From Deinococcus indicus (GTDB taxonomy: Bacteria; Deinococcota; Deinococci; Deinococcales; Deinococcaceae), in NCBI RefSeq assembly GCF_002198095.1, contig NZ_NHMK01000021.1, positions 1 through 32,893 of the forward strand: 32,893 nt of DNA, given 5' to 3'. Positions 7,076-14,883 of this stretch are shown here, one piece after another. Both the position numbers and the translations under genes were made by a program. Position 1 is the stretch's first letter, and each line of letters begins with the position of its first letter. The notes beneath the pieces are model-generated. The model was given only the letters and a program-made list of their open reading frames with translations. It made no database searches and had not been told where the DNA came from.

Positions 7076-8719
7076 CTAGCCCAGCCAGCCCGCGAGCACC
7101 GTTCGGGCCAGAGCCAACTGATCCTTCTGGAATGGGTACTCAATACCAGCCGCTGCGAAGATCTGCTTACTCCCTGTCGTTGCGCCCAACAGCATACTGG
7201 ACTTCAGTCGTTCTAGAGCCGCATCGCGGTCTTGCTCGAATGCGTGTACGAACTGCAGCGCCGCGATCATCGCAATCGCGAAATCCACGTTGTAGAAAGC
7301 GAATCGGAAGGTATGCGGCTTCTGCCAACCTTTCTTCAGGATATCTTCGAGCCCGCTCCAGTCCACACCTGAGGTCCGGATCAACCGGAGGTATTGCGCG
7401 TCGATCTCCTCGGTGGTCGGCTGCTGCTCCTGCTGATACACCCAGAGTTCCAGTCGAGTTCTTTCCTCAACATCGCGGAAGCGTTCCATGATGCGCTCAG
7501 CAGTGGAGCGTAAATACCACGTGCGCTCTTCTTCCGCAATGTCGTGGAGCTCAAAAAACTCCAACAGACCGATGTATGTGAAGACGAACGCGTAAAACTC
7601 TTGGACTTCCCAGAAATTCATGAAATCCCAGAACACATGCTCCGGGTTGCTGGAAATACTGTGATTGTGAACGGCATGACCCACTTCATGCAGAAGCCCC
7701 CGGAAGAGATTGACCCCACCTGTGAAATTACAGACCAGGACCGACCGGCCTTCTGCCATAAAATGAGCGCAGATGTTGCCATTCGGTTTTCCAGGTCTGG
7801 GCGCCAGATCAAATCCATCATGTCGCTGGATTTGACGGACCACCTCTCCAAATTGAGCGTCTAGGCTGTTCAGGACTTTCAGTGCCGTTGGCACGTACTG
7901 GTCCAGGGGCAGATCGAAAGATTTTGGTTCAACAAGTGCGACGCGCAGGTCCCATGGCCGTAGGGCGGTGACCCCCAACACCTTCGCGCGGTGGTTATGC
8001 AGGGAAGTATCAACGTCACGGTAAACATCACTGATCGTCCGTAGCAGCTCTTCCGTACCAGCAATGGTGTCTTGGCGGTCCTGCCAGATGTATGCGGCGT
8101 AATTGGGGTGGCCGGCCTCCACCGCCATCGCCCGGCGGACGCTGAGGATCTTCTCGAAGAGGTCATCGAGCCCTGGAGCAGACGCCAGTTCAACCGCCTT
8201 GACAGCGTGCCAGACCGCTTCACGTTCGTTGCGGTCTTGGCTTTCGCGCAGGAGGCGGTCAGCGTCCGCCATCGTCAGTACTGTTCTCCCAAGCTCAAAG
8301 TGGTGTTGGCTGACGACATCCTGGTATTGCTTCGTGAGACGGCTGAATTCCTGGTTCAGTTCAGCCATGCGAGGAGAGGGAGGCGGCGCACTGGCGATGA
8401 GTCGGGAAACGGCTGGGTTGACGGATTCGACGCCCGTCTGGACAGCCTGCTCTCTCAGGCGTGAATCGAGTTGCTCCAGTTCGGGTAACCAGTATTGCGT
8501 AAAGCGCTTGTGCAGGGCGTCGGTGGTCTGATCACCCGGGCGCTGATACTGTCCGACGATTTGCTCGATCCAGAGCGTTTGGACACGCATTTTGAGATGG
8601 CTCCAGGTTTTAAACCAGGAGGGCAGGGTGGATTGATCTCCGGTCACCTCGATCAGAGCCCGGTGGTCATCCATGAGCGCTTGTGCCCTGGCATCCAGGT
8701 CTTCGAGCGGGGTGGACAT
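7076..8719 (-). CDS. M3-family zinc metallopeptidase (oligoendopeptidase-like)
   Basis: The 547-residue protein contains the M3 signature GLLHEVGHAVHNHS at about residues 342-355. The HEVGH motif supplies the two zinc-binding histidines and the catalytic glutamate. A downstream E-rich helix (NFWEVQEFYAF) supplies the third ligand region. M3 enzymes such as PepF and thimet oligopeptidase cleave short peptides in the cytoplasm. No signal peptide is present. The start at 8719 appears leaderless: TATAGT on the minus strand lies seven bases before the ATG. The next gene on the same strand, 172 bp on, is the small exported peptide, so the enzyme may degrade or trim that peptide. A general peptide-recycling role is equally possible. 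Confidence 0.85.
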   Translation of the reverse strand: MSTPLEDLDARAQALMDDHRALIEVTGDQSTLPSWFKTWSHLKMRVQTLWIEQIVGQYQRPGDQTTDALHKRFTQYWLPELEQLDSRLREQAVQTGVESVNPAVSRLIASAPPPSPRMAELNQEFSRLTKQYQDVVSQHHFELGRTVLTMADADRLLRESQDRNEREAVWHAVKAVELASAPGLDDLFEKILSVRRAMAVEAGHPNYAAYIWQDRQDTIAGTEELLRTISDVYRDVDTSLHNHRAKVLGVTALRPWDLRVALVEPKSFDLPLDQYVPTALKVLNSLDAQFGEVVRQIQRHDGFDLAPRPGKPNGNICAHFMAEGRSVLVCNFTGGVNLFRGLLHEVGHAVHNHSISSNPEHVFWDFMNFWEVQEFYAFVFTYIGLLEFFELHDIAEEERTWYLRSTAERIMERFRDVEERTRLELWVYQQEQQPTTEEIDAQYLRLIRTSGVDWSGLEDILKKGWQKPHTFRFAFYNVDFAIAMIAALQFVHAFEQDRDAALERLKSSMLLGATTGSKQIFAAAGIEYPFQKDQLALARTVLAGWLG

Positions 8720-8739
8720 GACTTAAACTATAGCGGCAC
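8720..8739. promoter_or_regulatory. Overlapping divergent promoters for leaderless genes
   Basis: On the minus strand the -10 hexamer TATAGT (8732-8727) is followed by seven bases and the ATG of the M3 peptidase. This is the spacing of Deinococcus leaderless promoters. On the plus strand TAAACT (8724-8729) overlaps it and lies ten bases before the ATG at 8740. No ribosome site precedes either gene. The two -10 elements share the same DNA, so the two promoters probably exclude each other. Confidence 0.55.
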
Positions 8740-9180
8740 ATGCCTCGTTTACGCCGTCGTGATCACATGTTGGCCACCGTGCCGGCCGTCATCTTGACGG
8801 CGGTGGCGTCCACTCATATCTGGCGTTGGCATCACGAGACTGTCAGTGCGTGGCGGGGTGGAGGCTTTGGCATGTACTCGACGATGAGTGATCAACGGGG
8901 CCGCCGAGTGTTCATTTTCATTCGTGATCAGCATGGTGAATGGCAGCGAGCGGAGCCACCTCAGGATATGCGGCGGTTCAACGAGACGATTATGGTGCGA
9001 GCGTCTCGGCTTAACCTCATGACGTACGGTCGTCAGATAGCGTGCAATCCAGAAATTAGATATAAATATCCCGCATTGAAGTCTGTCCGAGTGGACTTTA
9101 GGGAAATCTCATTTGACGCTAAATTATATACGGTTACAAATTCTTTGAAGGAATCCATCATAATTGAGCCCTGTCGTTAA
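8740..9180 (+). CDS. Membrane-anchored protein of unknown function, first of an AT-rich pair
   Basis: The 146-residue protein has one N-terminal hydrophobic segment (MLATVPAVILTAVASTHIW, residues 10-28) after a basic start (PRLRRRD), which predicts an inside-to-outside anchor. It continues with GGGFGMYSTMSD and a mixed alpha/beta outer domain. The FGMYS motif resembles small proteins found next to HTTM or vitamin-K carboxylase-like membrane proteins, but that link is from memory and weak. It overlaps the next gene by 17 bp, so the pair is translationally coupled. GC content falls along this gene toward 40%, unlike both flanks. Confidence 0.6.
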   Translation: MPRLRRRDHMLATVPAVILTAVASTHIWRWHHETVSAWRGGGFGMYSTMSDQRGRRVFIFIRDQHGEWQRAEPPQDMRRFNETIMVRASRLNLMTYGRQIACNPEIRYKYPALKSVRVDFREISFDAKLYTVTNSLKESIIIEPCR

Positions 9181-10018
9181 TAAATTCGGTGTAAAAAATC
9201 TACTCGACTCCTTGGATGCATGGCAAGTGGTTTGCCTCATGACTCTTTTTACATTATTGACGTTCAACGGATTAAACAAGCAAATCGAAATAATATATGG
9301 CTGTGTATTTGTATTTGCAGCTATCTTTCGTAGCGTTCTTGATAAAGATTTATTTTGGTTCGTGATCTTGTTGTTAGTTTTGATGCCTGCGGTGATTGAC
9401 TGGTGGTCACTTGGCGGGCACGCATTCCTTCTGCTGTATTGGATTATCGCTATTTTCCTTTCATTTTTTTCGAAAGATAGATTGAATTTTATCAGCAAGG
9501 CGGGTCAATATCTAATCGGCTGTGCGTTTCTCTTCGCGTCTGTTTGGAAATTTATATCTCCAGAGTTTGTTAGCGGGGATGTGATGAAGTATTTCATGAC
9601 TACAACCGTTCCGATGGGGGTAACAACAAGCCCTTTCACTGGTCTGGATCGATACAGTTTGTCGGTAAATATCAGAAACATCAACCAGTTATTGCTACAA
9701 GATAGCACTCAGACTGTAAAATTGGTTGGTCGATTTAGTGTCGATCGCCCGGCCGAACTGTTTACTATGGCTACTCAGTTCATAGAATTAATGATCGCCT
9801 CTGTCTTTATTATCCCAACGCCAAGTAAATGGCTGTTTATCAGGGAAATACTTCTAATTTTCTTCTTCCTGACGGCATATATCATTATGCCTGTTCCCGG
9901 ATTTGCTGTTCTTTTTTCTTGTATCGGCTTCGTATTTTCTCGATCAAGTTATTCAAAGCTGTTTTTCTTGGCTGCATTTTTCATATGGCAAATCTTCACT
10001 TTGCCATTTCTTGAATGA
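9164..10018 (+). CDS. Polytopic membrane protein, second of an AT-rich pair
   Basis: The 284-residue protein has about seven hydrophobic segments, including VVCLMTLFTLLTF, IIYGCVFVFAAIF, FWFVILLLVLMPAVI, FLLLYWIIAIFLSFF, and a C-terminal run through FFFLTAYIIMP. A soluble loop at about 140-205 holds SVNIRNINQLLLQD. The start is probably TTG at 9164, with GAAGGA eleven bases upstream, overlapping the previous gene. The coding sequence is very AT-rich, with many AAA, ATT and TTT codons that are rare elsewhere in the window. This is good evidence for recent transfer of the pair. It could be an HTTM-like protein, but no diagnostic motif is visible. Confidence 0.6.
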   Translation: MSPVVNKFGVKNLLDSLDAWQVVCLMTLFTLLTFNGLNKQIEIIYGCVFVFAAIFRSVLDKDLFWFVILLLVLMPAVIDWWSLGGHAFLLLYWIIAIFLSFFSKDRLNFISKAGQYLIGCAFLFASVWKFISPEFVSGDVMKYFMTTTVPMGVTTSPFTGLDRYSLSVNIRNINQLLLQDSTQTVKLVGRFSVDRPAELFTMATQFIELMIASVFIIPTPSKWLFIREILLIFFFLTAYIIMPVPGFAVLFSCIGFVFSRSSYSKLFFLAAFFIWQIFTLPFLE

Positions 10019-10064
10019 ATCATCGAAATGAGATTCGAGATGCACTGGGTGTTTCGTAACAGAC

Positions 10065-10091
10065 CAGCGCCTCTTGCAACAAAGGGCGCTG
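10065..10091. terminator. Stem-loop between convergent genes
   Basis: CAGCGCC (10065-10071) pairs with GGCGCTG (10085-10091) over a 13-nt loop that can zip further. It lies between the plus-strand membrane gene ending at 10018 and the minus-strand pilC ending at 10122, where a bidirectional terminator is expected. There is no strong T-run. Confidence 0.35.
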
Positions 10092-10121
10092 ATCCGAGTG
10101 GTCGATATGGTCTGGCTAAGT

Positions 10122-11348
10122 TCAGGATCCCGAGCCGATACTGTTCATCATGGTCGTCATCGGCAGGAATACCGACACCACGATGACCCCCACCACACCG
10201 CCGAGGAAGACGATCAGGATCGGCTCGATGGCGGTCGTCAGGCCTTCGACCTGGGTGGTCACCTCGTCGTTGTACATCTCCCCAAGGTAGTTCAGTGTTT
10301 CCTTGAGTTTGCTCTTGTCCTCGGCCGCGCGGAATTGCAGCCAGTACTGCTCAGGGAACTGTCTGGGATTCCCGGCCATGACGGGGAACATGGGGAGGCC
10401 ATCGATCGCCTGGGCGCGCATCTCCCGGAAGTGCTTCTGATAGACGTCGTTCGCGGCGAGCTGTGCGGTGATGGAGAGTGCGTCATCAAGGGGGATGCTG
10501 TTCTTCAGCATCACGGACAGGCCGCGGCTGACGCGCGCGAGAATGAACGTCCGGGTCATCGGGCCGACCAGGGGCAACCGGAGGATCCACTCGTCAATGC
10601 GGTAATGGCCGTCCGGAGTGGTGCGGTACCACCGGAAGAGCAGCATGGTCCCCACGATCACCCCCACGACCCCCAGCGTGACCAGCGGGTTCGAGGCGAG
10701 CTCACTGATCTGCTTCACGACCCTGGTGAGTGGTGGCAGTTCCGCCTTCAGGCCGTCCAGGATGCCCATGAACGTGGGGACGACCTTGGCCATGATGAAG
10801 TACGTCACGATGAAGCACGCGGCCATGATGATGGCGGGGAGGGTCAGGCCTTTCTTGACCATGCCCGCGATCCGCAGCTGCCACTTGTACATCTCGCTCA
10901 GCTCTTTGAGGCTCGGCGCAATGTTGCCGCCTTCAGCGCCCATGCGGATGAAGGCGACGAACACCGGATCGAACGCATGCGCGTACTGCTTGCGGGCCAC
11001 CACTTCGTCCAGGGGATGGCCTTCGTCGACTTCCTTGCGGATACTCTCAATGGCAGCGCGAAGCTGTCGGTTGGTGGTGGTCCTGGCGGCCACGCCCAAC
11101 GCCTCGCTCTGCGCGACACTCCCCGATCCGAGGAGCTGCGCGAACTGCTGCGTGAACATGGCCCGATCCTTCAGGCTGGGGGGGCGGTTCTCCCACGGCA
11201 TGGTGATGTCCTGGTTCCGGGTGATGCTGGTGACCTGCACGCCCATGCCGGTCACCATCTTCTGGGCTTCCTCCTCCGTCGCGGCGACGATCTTGCCCTT
11301 GCGTTCGGCGCCGCGAGTGTCGAAGCCCTTGTAATTCCAGGTTTTCAT
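10122..11348 (-). CDS. pilC: Type IV pilus/T2SS inner-membrane platform protein PilC (GspF family)
   Basis: The 408-residue protein matches PilC/GspF, the polytopic platform that couples the cytoplasmic ATPases to filament assembly. It begins WNYKGFDTRGAERKGKI, typical of the family. It then has two repeated T2SSF domains (first about residues 60-190, with MFTQQFAQLLGSG; second about 265-400, with FILARVSRGLSVMLKNSIPLDDAL). Membrane segments are IIMAACFIVTYFIMA, LVTLGVVGVIVGTMLLF and ILIVFLGGVVGVIVVSVFL. The start at 11348 (MKTWNYKGF) forms an ATGA overlap with the 40-residue gene upstream. A longer open frame to 11501 is rejected as a shadow. It is the last gene of the pilus operon. Confidence 0.9.
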   Translation of the reverse strand: MKTWNYKGFDTRGAERKGKIVAATEEEAQKMVTGMGVQVTSITRNQDITMPWENRPPSLKDRAMFTQQFAQLLGSGSVAQSEALGVAARTTTNRQLRAAIESIRKEVDEGHPLDEVVARKQYAHAFDPVFVAFIRMGAEGGNIAPSLKELSEMYKWQLRIAGMVKKGLTLPAIIMAACFIVTYFIMAKVVPTFMGILDGLKAELPPLTRVVKQISELASNPLVTLGVVGVIVGTMLLFRWYRTTPDGHYRIDEWILRLPLVGPMTRTFILARVSRGLSVMLKNSIPLDDALSITAQLAANDVYQKHFREMRAQAIDGLPMFPVMAGNPRQFPEQYWLQFRAAEDKSKLKETLNYLGEMYNDEVTTQVEGLTTAIEPILIVFLGGVVGVIVVSVFLPMTTMMNSIGSGS

Positions 11349-11467
11349 GCGGCCAGCAGGCTCACGGCTGGGAGGAGCCAGGCCGCCCCGAGCAGGGCGG
11401 CGCCGAGCAGCCAATCCAGGCACACGGGGCGGGCGGCGGTGGCCAGCGCAATCACGGGGCGTCTCAT
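11345..11467 (-). CDS. 40-residue membrane peptide between the secreted pilus-operon protein and pilC
   Basis: This short ORF has an ATG at 11467 that overlaps the upstream gene's stop (ATGA). Its own stop overlaps the pilC start (ATGA). The product has about 40 residues: a basic start (MRRPVIALATAARP), then one hydrophobic helix, CLDWLLGAALLGAAWLLPAV, ending SLLAA. The double overlap fills the gap between the two larger genes exactly, which is good evidence that it is translated. The function is unknown; a small accessory subunit of the inner-membrane pilus complex is a reasonable guess. Confidence 0.65.
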   Translation of the reverse strand: MRRPVIALATAARPVCLDWLLGAALLGAAWLLPAVSLLAA

Positions 11468-12576
11468 TCGGGCATCCACGCGTACGCGATGGGGTAGACA
11501 CGGCCCTGCGTGTCCTTCGCCTGCCAGGTGATCGTGATGGGCGCAGTGGACCGCGTCAGGACGGAGATCGTGCCGACCAGCATCGCGCGGGGCATGAGTA
11601 CACCGTTCGTGCCGCCGCTGCTGTCCCGCTGCGCGAGCTGCGCTTCGACCGGCTGGCCGTTCTGGTAGGCGCGCAGGGAGGCAGGGTCGATCTGCATGGC
11701 CTGGCTGCTGCTGATGTTGCTGAGCGAGTAGGTGACGTTGGTGCCACGCCCCCGGAAGTTCAGGCGCAGGTACTCGGGGACGAGCGTCGTGGTTGGCGTG
11801 TACTGCGCCTGCTGTGCCTGCGGGGCCATGGTGGGGGCCGGCGTGGCGGGTGCGGGGGTCACTTGTGGAGCCGTCGCGGTCGGCGTGAAGGCGGTGGCAG
11901 CGGCCGGGAAGGCACTGGTATTGGCCGGGAACGCACTGGGAGCGGTCGGGAACGCGGCCTGCTGGAACAGGTTATTCGCCGAAGGGAAGGCTGCCGGTGC
12001 TGGTGCGGTGGGTTGCTGGAGAGGGGCTGCCGCAGTGGGGAAGTTCGCCAGAGTCGGCGCGGGGGTATTCACCGCTGCCGTGCTCGGTGCCGTCCAATTC
12101 ATGGCGGGTGCAGAGGCTACGGGCAGGGCAGAGGCCAAGGTCGGCGCCACAGTGCTCGGGACACTGATGGCTGCTGCTGGACTGGTGGGGAAGGTCTGGG
12201 CCTGGGGAGCGGCCTGCGGCATGACTGGGAGGGTCACCTGAGGGGCTGCGGCGGGCGTGGTGGAGCGCCCGGACGAGATCGCCTGGGTGATGCGCATCCA
12301 TTCCGCCTGGTACCGCACGGTCTCCTCCAGGGTGGCCACGCGGATGGGTTGCGGGCTCTGGATGTAGATGCTGATGCCGGTGCCCTCGTAATTCGGCACG
12401 AAGTACGTGCCGTTTGCGATGGTCACAGTTCCGTACGGCAGGAGCTGCACGTTCAGGGGCATGACCATCGGCTGGGCGCCGGGCGCGGTCACCACGGCAT
12501 TGACGGCCGTCTGTGCGGCACTGAGACTGGCGGAGCTGAGGAGGGCGGTCAGGACAACGGTGAGTAACTTCTTCAT
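11464..12576 (-). CDS. Secreted Pro/Ala/Thr-rich protein of the pilus operon
   Basis: The protein has 370 residues with a clear signal peptide (MKKLLTVVLTALLSSASLSAAQ). An N-terminal domain of about 90 residues contains LPYGTVTIANGTYFVPNYEGTG. A long low-complexity linker follows (about residues 105-255, repeats of AFPA, APT and TPA). A C-terminal beta-rich domain of about 110 residues starts YLRLNFRGRGTNVTY and ends YPIAYAWMPE. Two folded domains joined by a flexible linker fit a periplasmic or surface accessory protein of the pilus or secretin. The start at 12576 has GAGG six bases upstream. The 45-bp gap after the secretin is the largest inside the operon after pilB. No homologue is recognised. 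Confidence 0.7.
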   Translation of the reverse strand: MKKLLTVVLTALLSSASLSAAQTAVNAVVTAPGAQPMVMPLNVQLLPYGTVTIANGTYFVPNYEGTGISIYIQSPQPIRVATLEETVRYQAEWMRITQAISSGRSTTPAAAPQVTLPVMPQAAPQAQTFPTSPAAAISVPSTVAPTLASALPVASAPAMNWTAPSTAAVNTPAPTLANFPTAAAPLQQPTAPAPAAFPSANNLFQQAAFPTAPSAFPANTSAFPAAATAFTPTATAPQVTPAPATPAPTMAPQAQQAQYTPTTTLVPEYLRLNFRGRGTNVTYSLSNISSSQAMQIDPASLRAYQNGQPVEAQLAQRDSSGGTNGVLMPRAMLVGTISVLTRSTAPITITWQAKDTQGRVYPIAYAWMPE

Positions 12577-12621
12577 GGGATACCTCGCTGGGGGCAGTGT
12601 GCGTGCAGTAGGGGTGACGAC

Positions 12622-14883
12622 TTAACGGCCGGGGATCTTGATCTGCGTGACGCCCGCGCCTGGGGTCACGGTGGGGACGGCCGGGCCGCGCGTGTCGGAC
12701 CGGTCGGCGGCCTGCAGGCTGATCAGGAGCACACTGGTGCCCTTCGTGACGCTGGTCTTGCCGAACAGGGCGCCGAGCACAGGGATTTCACTGAGGATCG
12801 GCACGCCTTTCTTCGTGGCGCTGTCGTCGGTGGACAGGACGCCGCCCAGCAGGAGGGTCTCGCCGGGCGTGACGGTGGCGATCGTGGTGAGGGTCTGCTT
12901 CTCGACGAGGATGGAGTTCTGGACGCCGGCGCGCGGGGTCTGTCCCAGGTTGAGCTGGATCTGGAGTTCCACGCGGCCGTCGGGACTCAGGCGGGGCGTC
13001 AGGGTGACGTTCAGGCCGTAGTCGTAGGTTTCGCGGGTCTGCGTGGTGGTGCTCGTTCCACCGCCCGTGCTGGTGTTGGTGACGGGGAGGAGCAGCTGGC
13101 CACCATTGCGGAACACACTAGGCCGACCGTCCTGCGCGACGAACGAGGTGTCGAGCAGCGTATTGGCGCGGCCACTGGTGCGAGCCGCCTGGAGTTTCGC
13201 TTCGACGCTGACGGGGCTCAGGCCAGCGGCGTACCCGGCGGTGAGGGCGCCGTCCGTGTGCCCGATGCTGAAGCCGCCCACGCCGACCTTCCAGTCGAGG
13301 CCCAGGTCTGACCCGTTGCTGCCGCTGATCTGTTCGATGCGCAGCGCCATGCGGACATCAGGCAGTCGCGCGTCGAGATCCTGAATGGTGCGCTTGACGC
13401 GGGCCACAGCGTCCGGGTTGCCGGTGAGGACCACACTGCGGGTCCGGTCATCCGCGACCACGCGCACGCCCCCAATCAGGGTCGCGCCCGCGCTCTGCCC
13501 TCCGCTCTGACTGGTCGAAGGGGTACCGCCCTGGGTGGTGGATGCCGTCGTGCTGCCCGTCCCCTGGGCTGTCGTGCTGGTGGGGGCCTTCTCGCCACCC
13601 TCTGCCTTGGTGCCTTCCTGTACGTACAGGGTGCCCAGCTGCTGCACGAGGGTGGCCGGCGTGGCGTACGCGAGCGAGACGCGCAGGGTGACGTCCTCCA
13701 TCGTCGGTGCCGGGGTGGGCGCACCCAGACGCACCTGCTGCAGGTAGGCACTGACGCGCACCTGCTCGATCGGCGTGGCGCGCACTTCCAGGCCGCCGCT
13801 GACCACGCGGACAGACGCGTTCGGGAAGATCTCCTTCAGGGTCGCGTCCGTCCCGCTGGACACGTCCGGGTACACCACGATGACGCGCATGGCTTCCCGC
13901 ACTTCAGCGGCACTCAGGGCGGTCTGGAAGGCCGTCAGGTCATCCACGGGTCCCCGCAGGACGTACGTGCCCGCGTCCAGCGGCGTGGGCTTCAGGGTGC
14001 TGCTGACACTCGCGGCGATGCGGGTGACGAGGTCAGCACTCAGGGACGTTTGGATGGTGCGCTGCTGCTGCACGTCGGCCGGTGGCACGGCCAGGGGAAC
14101 GGGGTCCTGGTCAGACCCGGCCACTGGCCGGTCCGGGGCGTCCTTCTCCAGCTGCGCGATGGTGATCTTCGCGGCGTTGAGAGCGGCGGCACTGGGCGCC
14201 TGAAGGTACGCGCGGCCGTACGCGGCGAAGAGCTTCACGTCGTGCAGGGCCGCCAGGGTCGTGCGGGCCAGGTCCGGGTCCGTGCGAGTCATGGGTACGC
14301 TGTCGGTGATGGTGCCTGAAGCGGCAGGTGTGCTCACCTGGGTCGTGAGGAGGGCCTGCACCTGGGCGACCTGCTCCGCCGTGCCGCTGATGATGCTCGC
14401 CTCGCCCACGGGCACGATGGTTGTCCCGGTGAGGGTGGCCAGGCGGGCCGCGTCATCGGCCGTCAGCAGCACGGGGACGGTCACGAGGACGGGCTTGGGC
14501 GCAGTGAGCAGGGCATTGATGGCGCCTGGAGGGGCGATGACCAGCGTGTCGCCGATGAGCTGCGCAGCGATCTTGTCGCTGTACAGGCTGAGGAGGCGTT
14601 CGAGGGCGGCTTTGCCGGTCAAGCCCTTGATGGAGAGGGTGACGGGCACGCTTGGGATGTCCCGGGAGAGGAGGGTGAGGCCAGTCGCCTTGGCGATGGC
14701 GGTCAGGACGGTGGAGAGTGGCGCGCCACTGGGGAGTGTGACGGTGACCGTCTTGGCGAGCTTCGGGTTGCTGGGGAGCGTGACCGCGAGTGCGGGCGTG
14801 GCGGTGACGGCCGCCGGGGTGGCGGCGTACGCGGTGAGGGATGCGCTGGACAGGGCCAGCATCAGGGTCAACATGCGGTTCAT
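12622..14883 (-). CDS. pilQ: Secretin, outer-membrane channel (PilQ/GspD family)
   Basis: The 753-residue protein has a signal peptide (MNRMLTLMLALSSASLTAYA). A secretin N-terminal (STN) domain spans about residues 45-118 (PLSTVLTAIAKATGLTLL). Several N-type ring domains follow. A Ser/Thr/Gly-rich loop (about 425-465) interrupts the last of them, before VRVVADDRTRSVVLTGN. The C-terminal secretin domain ends with the diagnostic KGVPILSEIPVLGALFG and a final strand pair. Secretins form the gated outer-membrane pore for type IV pili, type II secretion and DNA uptake. It is ATGA-coupled to the PilP-like gene upstream. No lipobox is seen. Confidence 0.92.
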   Translation of the reverse strand: MNRMLTLMLALSSASLTAYAATPAAVTATPALAVTLPSNPKLAKTVTVTLPSGAPLSTVLTAIAKATGLTLLSRDIPSVPVTLSIKGLTGKAALERLLSLYSDKIAAQLIGDTLVIAPPGAINALLTAPKPVLVTVPVLLTADDAARLATLTGTTIVPVGEASIISGTAEQVAQVQALLTTQVSTPAASGTITDSVPMTRTDPDLARTTLAALHDVKLFAAYGRAYLQAPSAAALNAAKITIAQLEKDAPDRPVAGSDQDPVPLAVPPADVQQQRTIQTSLSADLVTRIAASVSSTLKPTPLDAGTYVLRGPVDDLTAFQTALSAAEVREAMRVIVVYPDVSSGTDATLKEIFPNASVRVVSGGLEVRATPIEQVRVSAYLQQVRLGAPTPAPTMEDVTLRVSLAYATPATLVQQLGTLYVQEGTKAEGGEKAPTSTTAQGTGSTTASTTQGGTPSTSQSGGQSAGATLIGGVRVVADDRTRSVVLTGNPDAVARVKRTIQDLDARLPDVRMALRIEQISGSNGSDLGLDWKVGVGGFSIGHTDGALTAGYAAGLSPVSVEAKLQAARTSGRANTLLDTSFVAQDGRPSVFRNGGQLLLPVTNTSTGGGTSTTTQTRETYDYGLNVTLTPRLSPDGRVELQIQLNLGQTPRAGVQNSILVEKQTLTTIATVTPGETLLLGGVLSTDDSATKKGVPILSEIPVLGALFGKTSVTKGTSVLLISLQAADRSDTRGPAVPTVTPGAGVTQIKIPGR

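Noticed and set aside
10074..11531. 485-aa plus-strand ORF antisense to pilC
   Set aside because: His/Asp/Gly-rich, no domain, fully overlaps a clear PilC.
11347..12567. 406-aa plus-strand ORF over the secreted-protein gene
   Set aside because: Arg/Gly-rich antisense frame; the minus strand has a signal peptide, a ribosome site and operon coupling.
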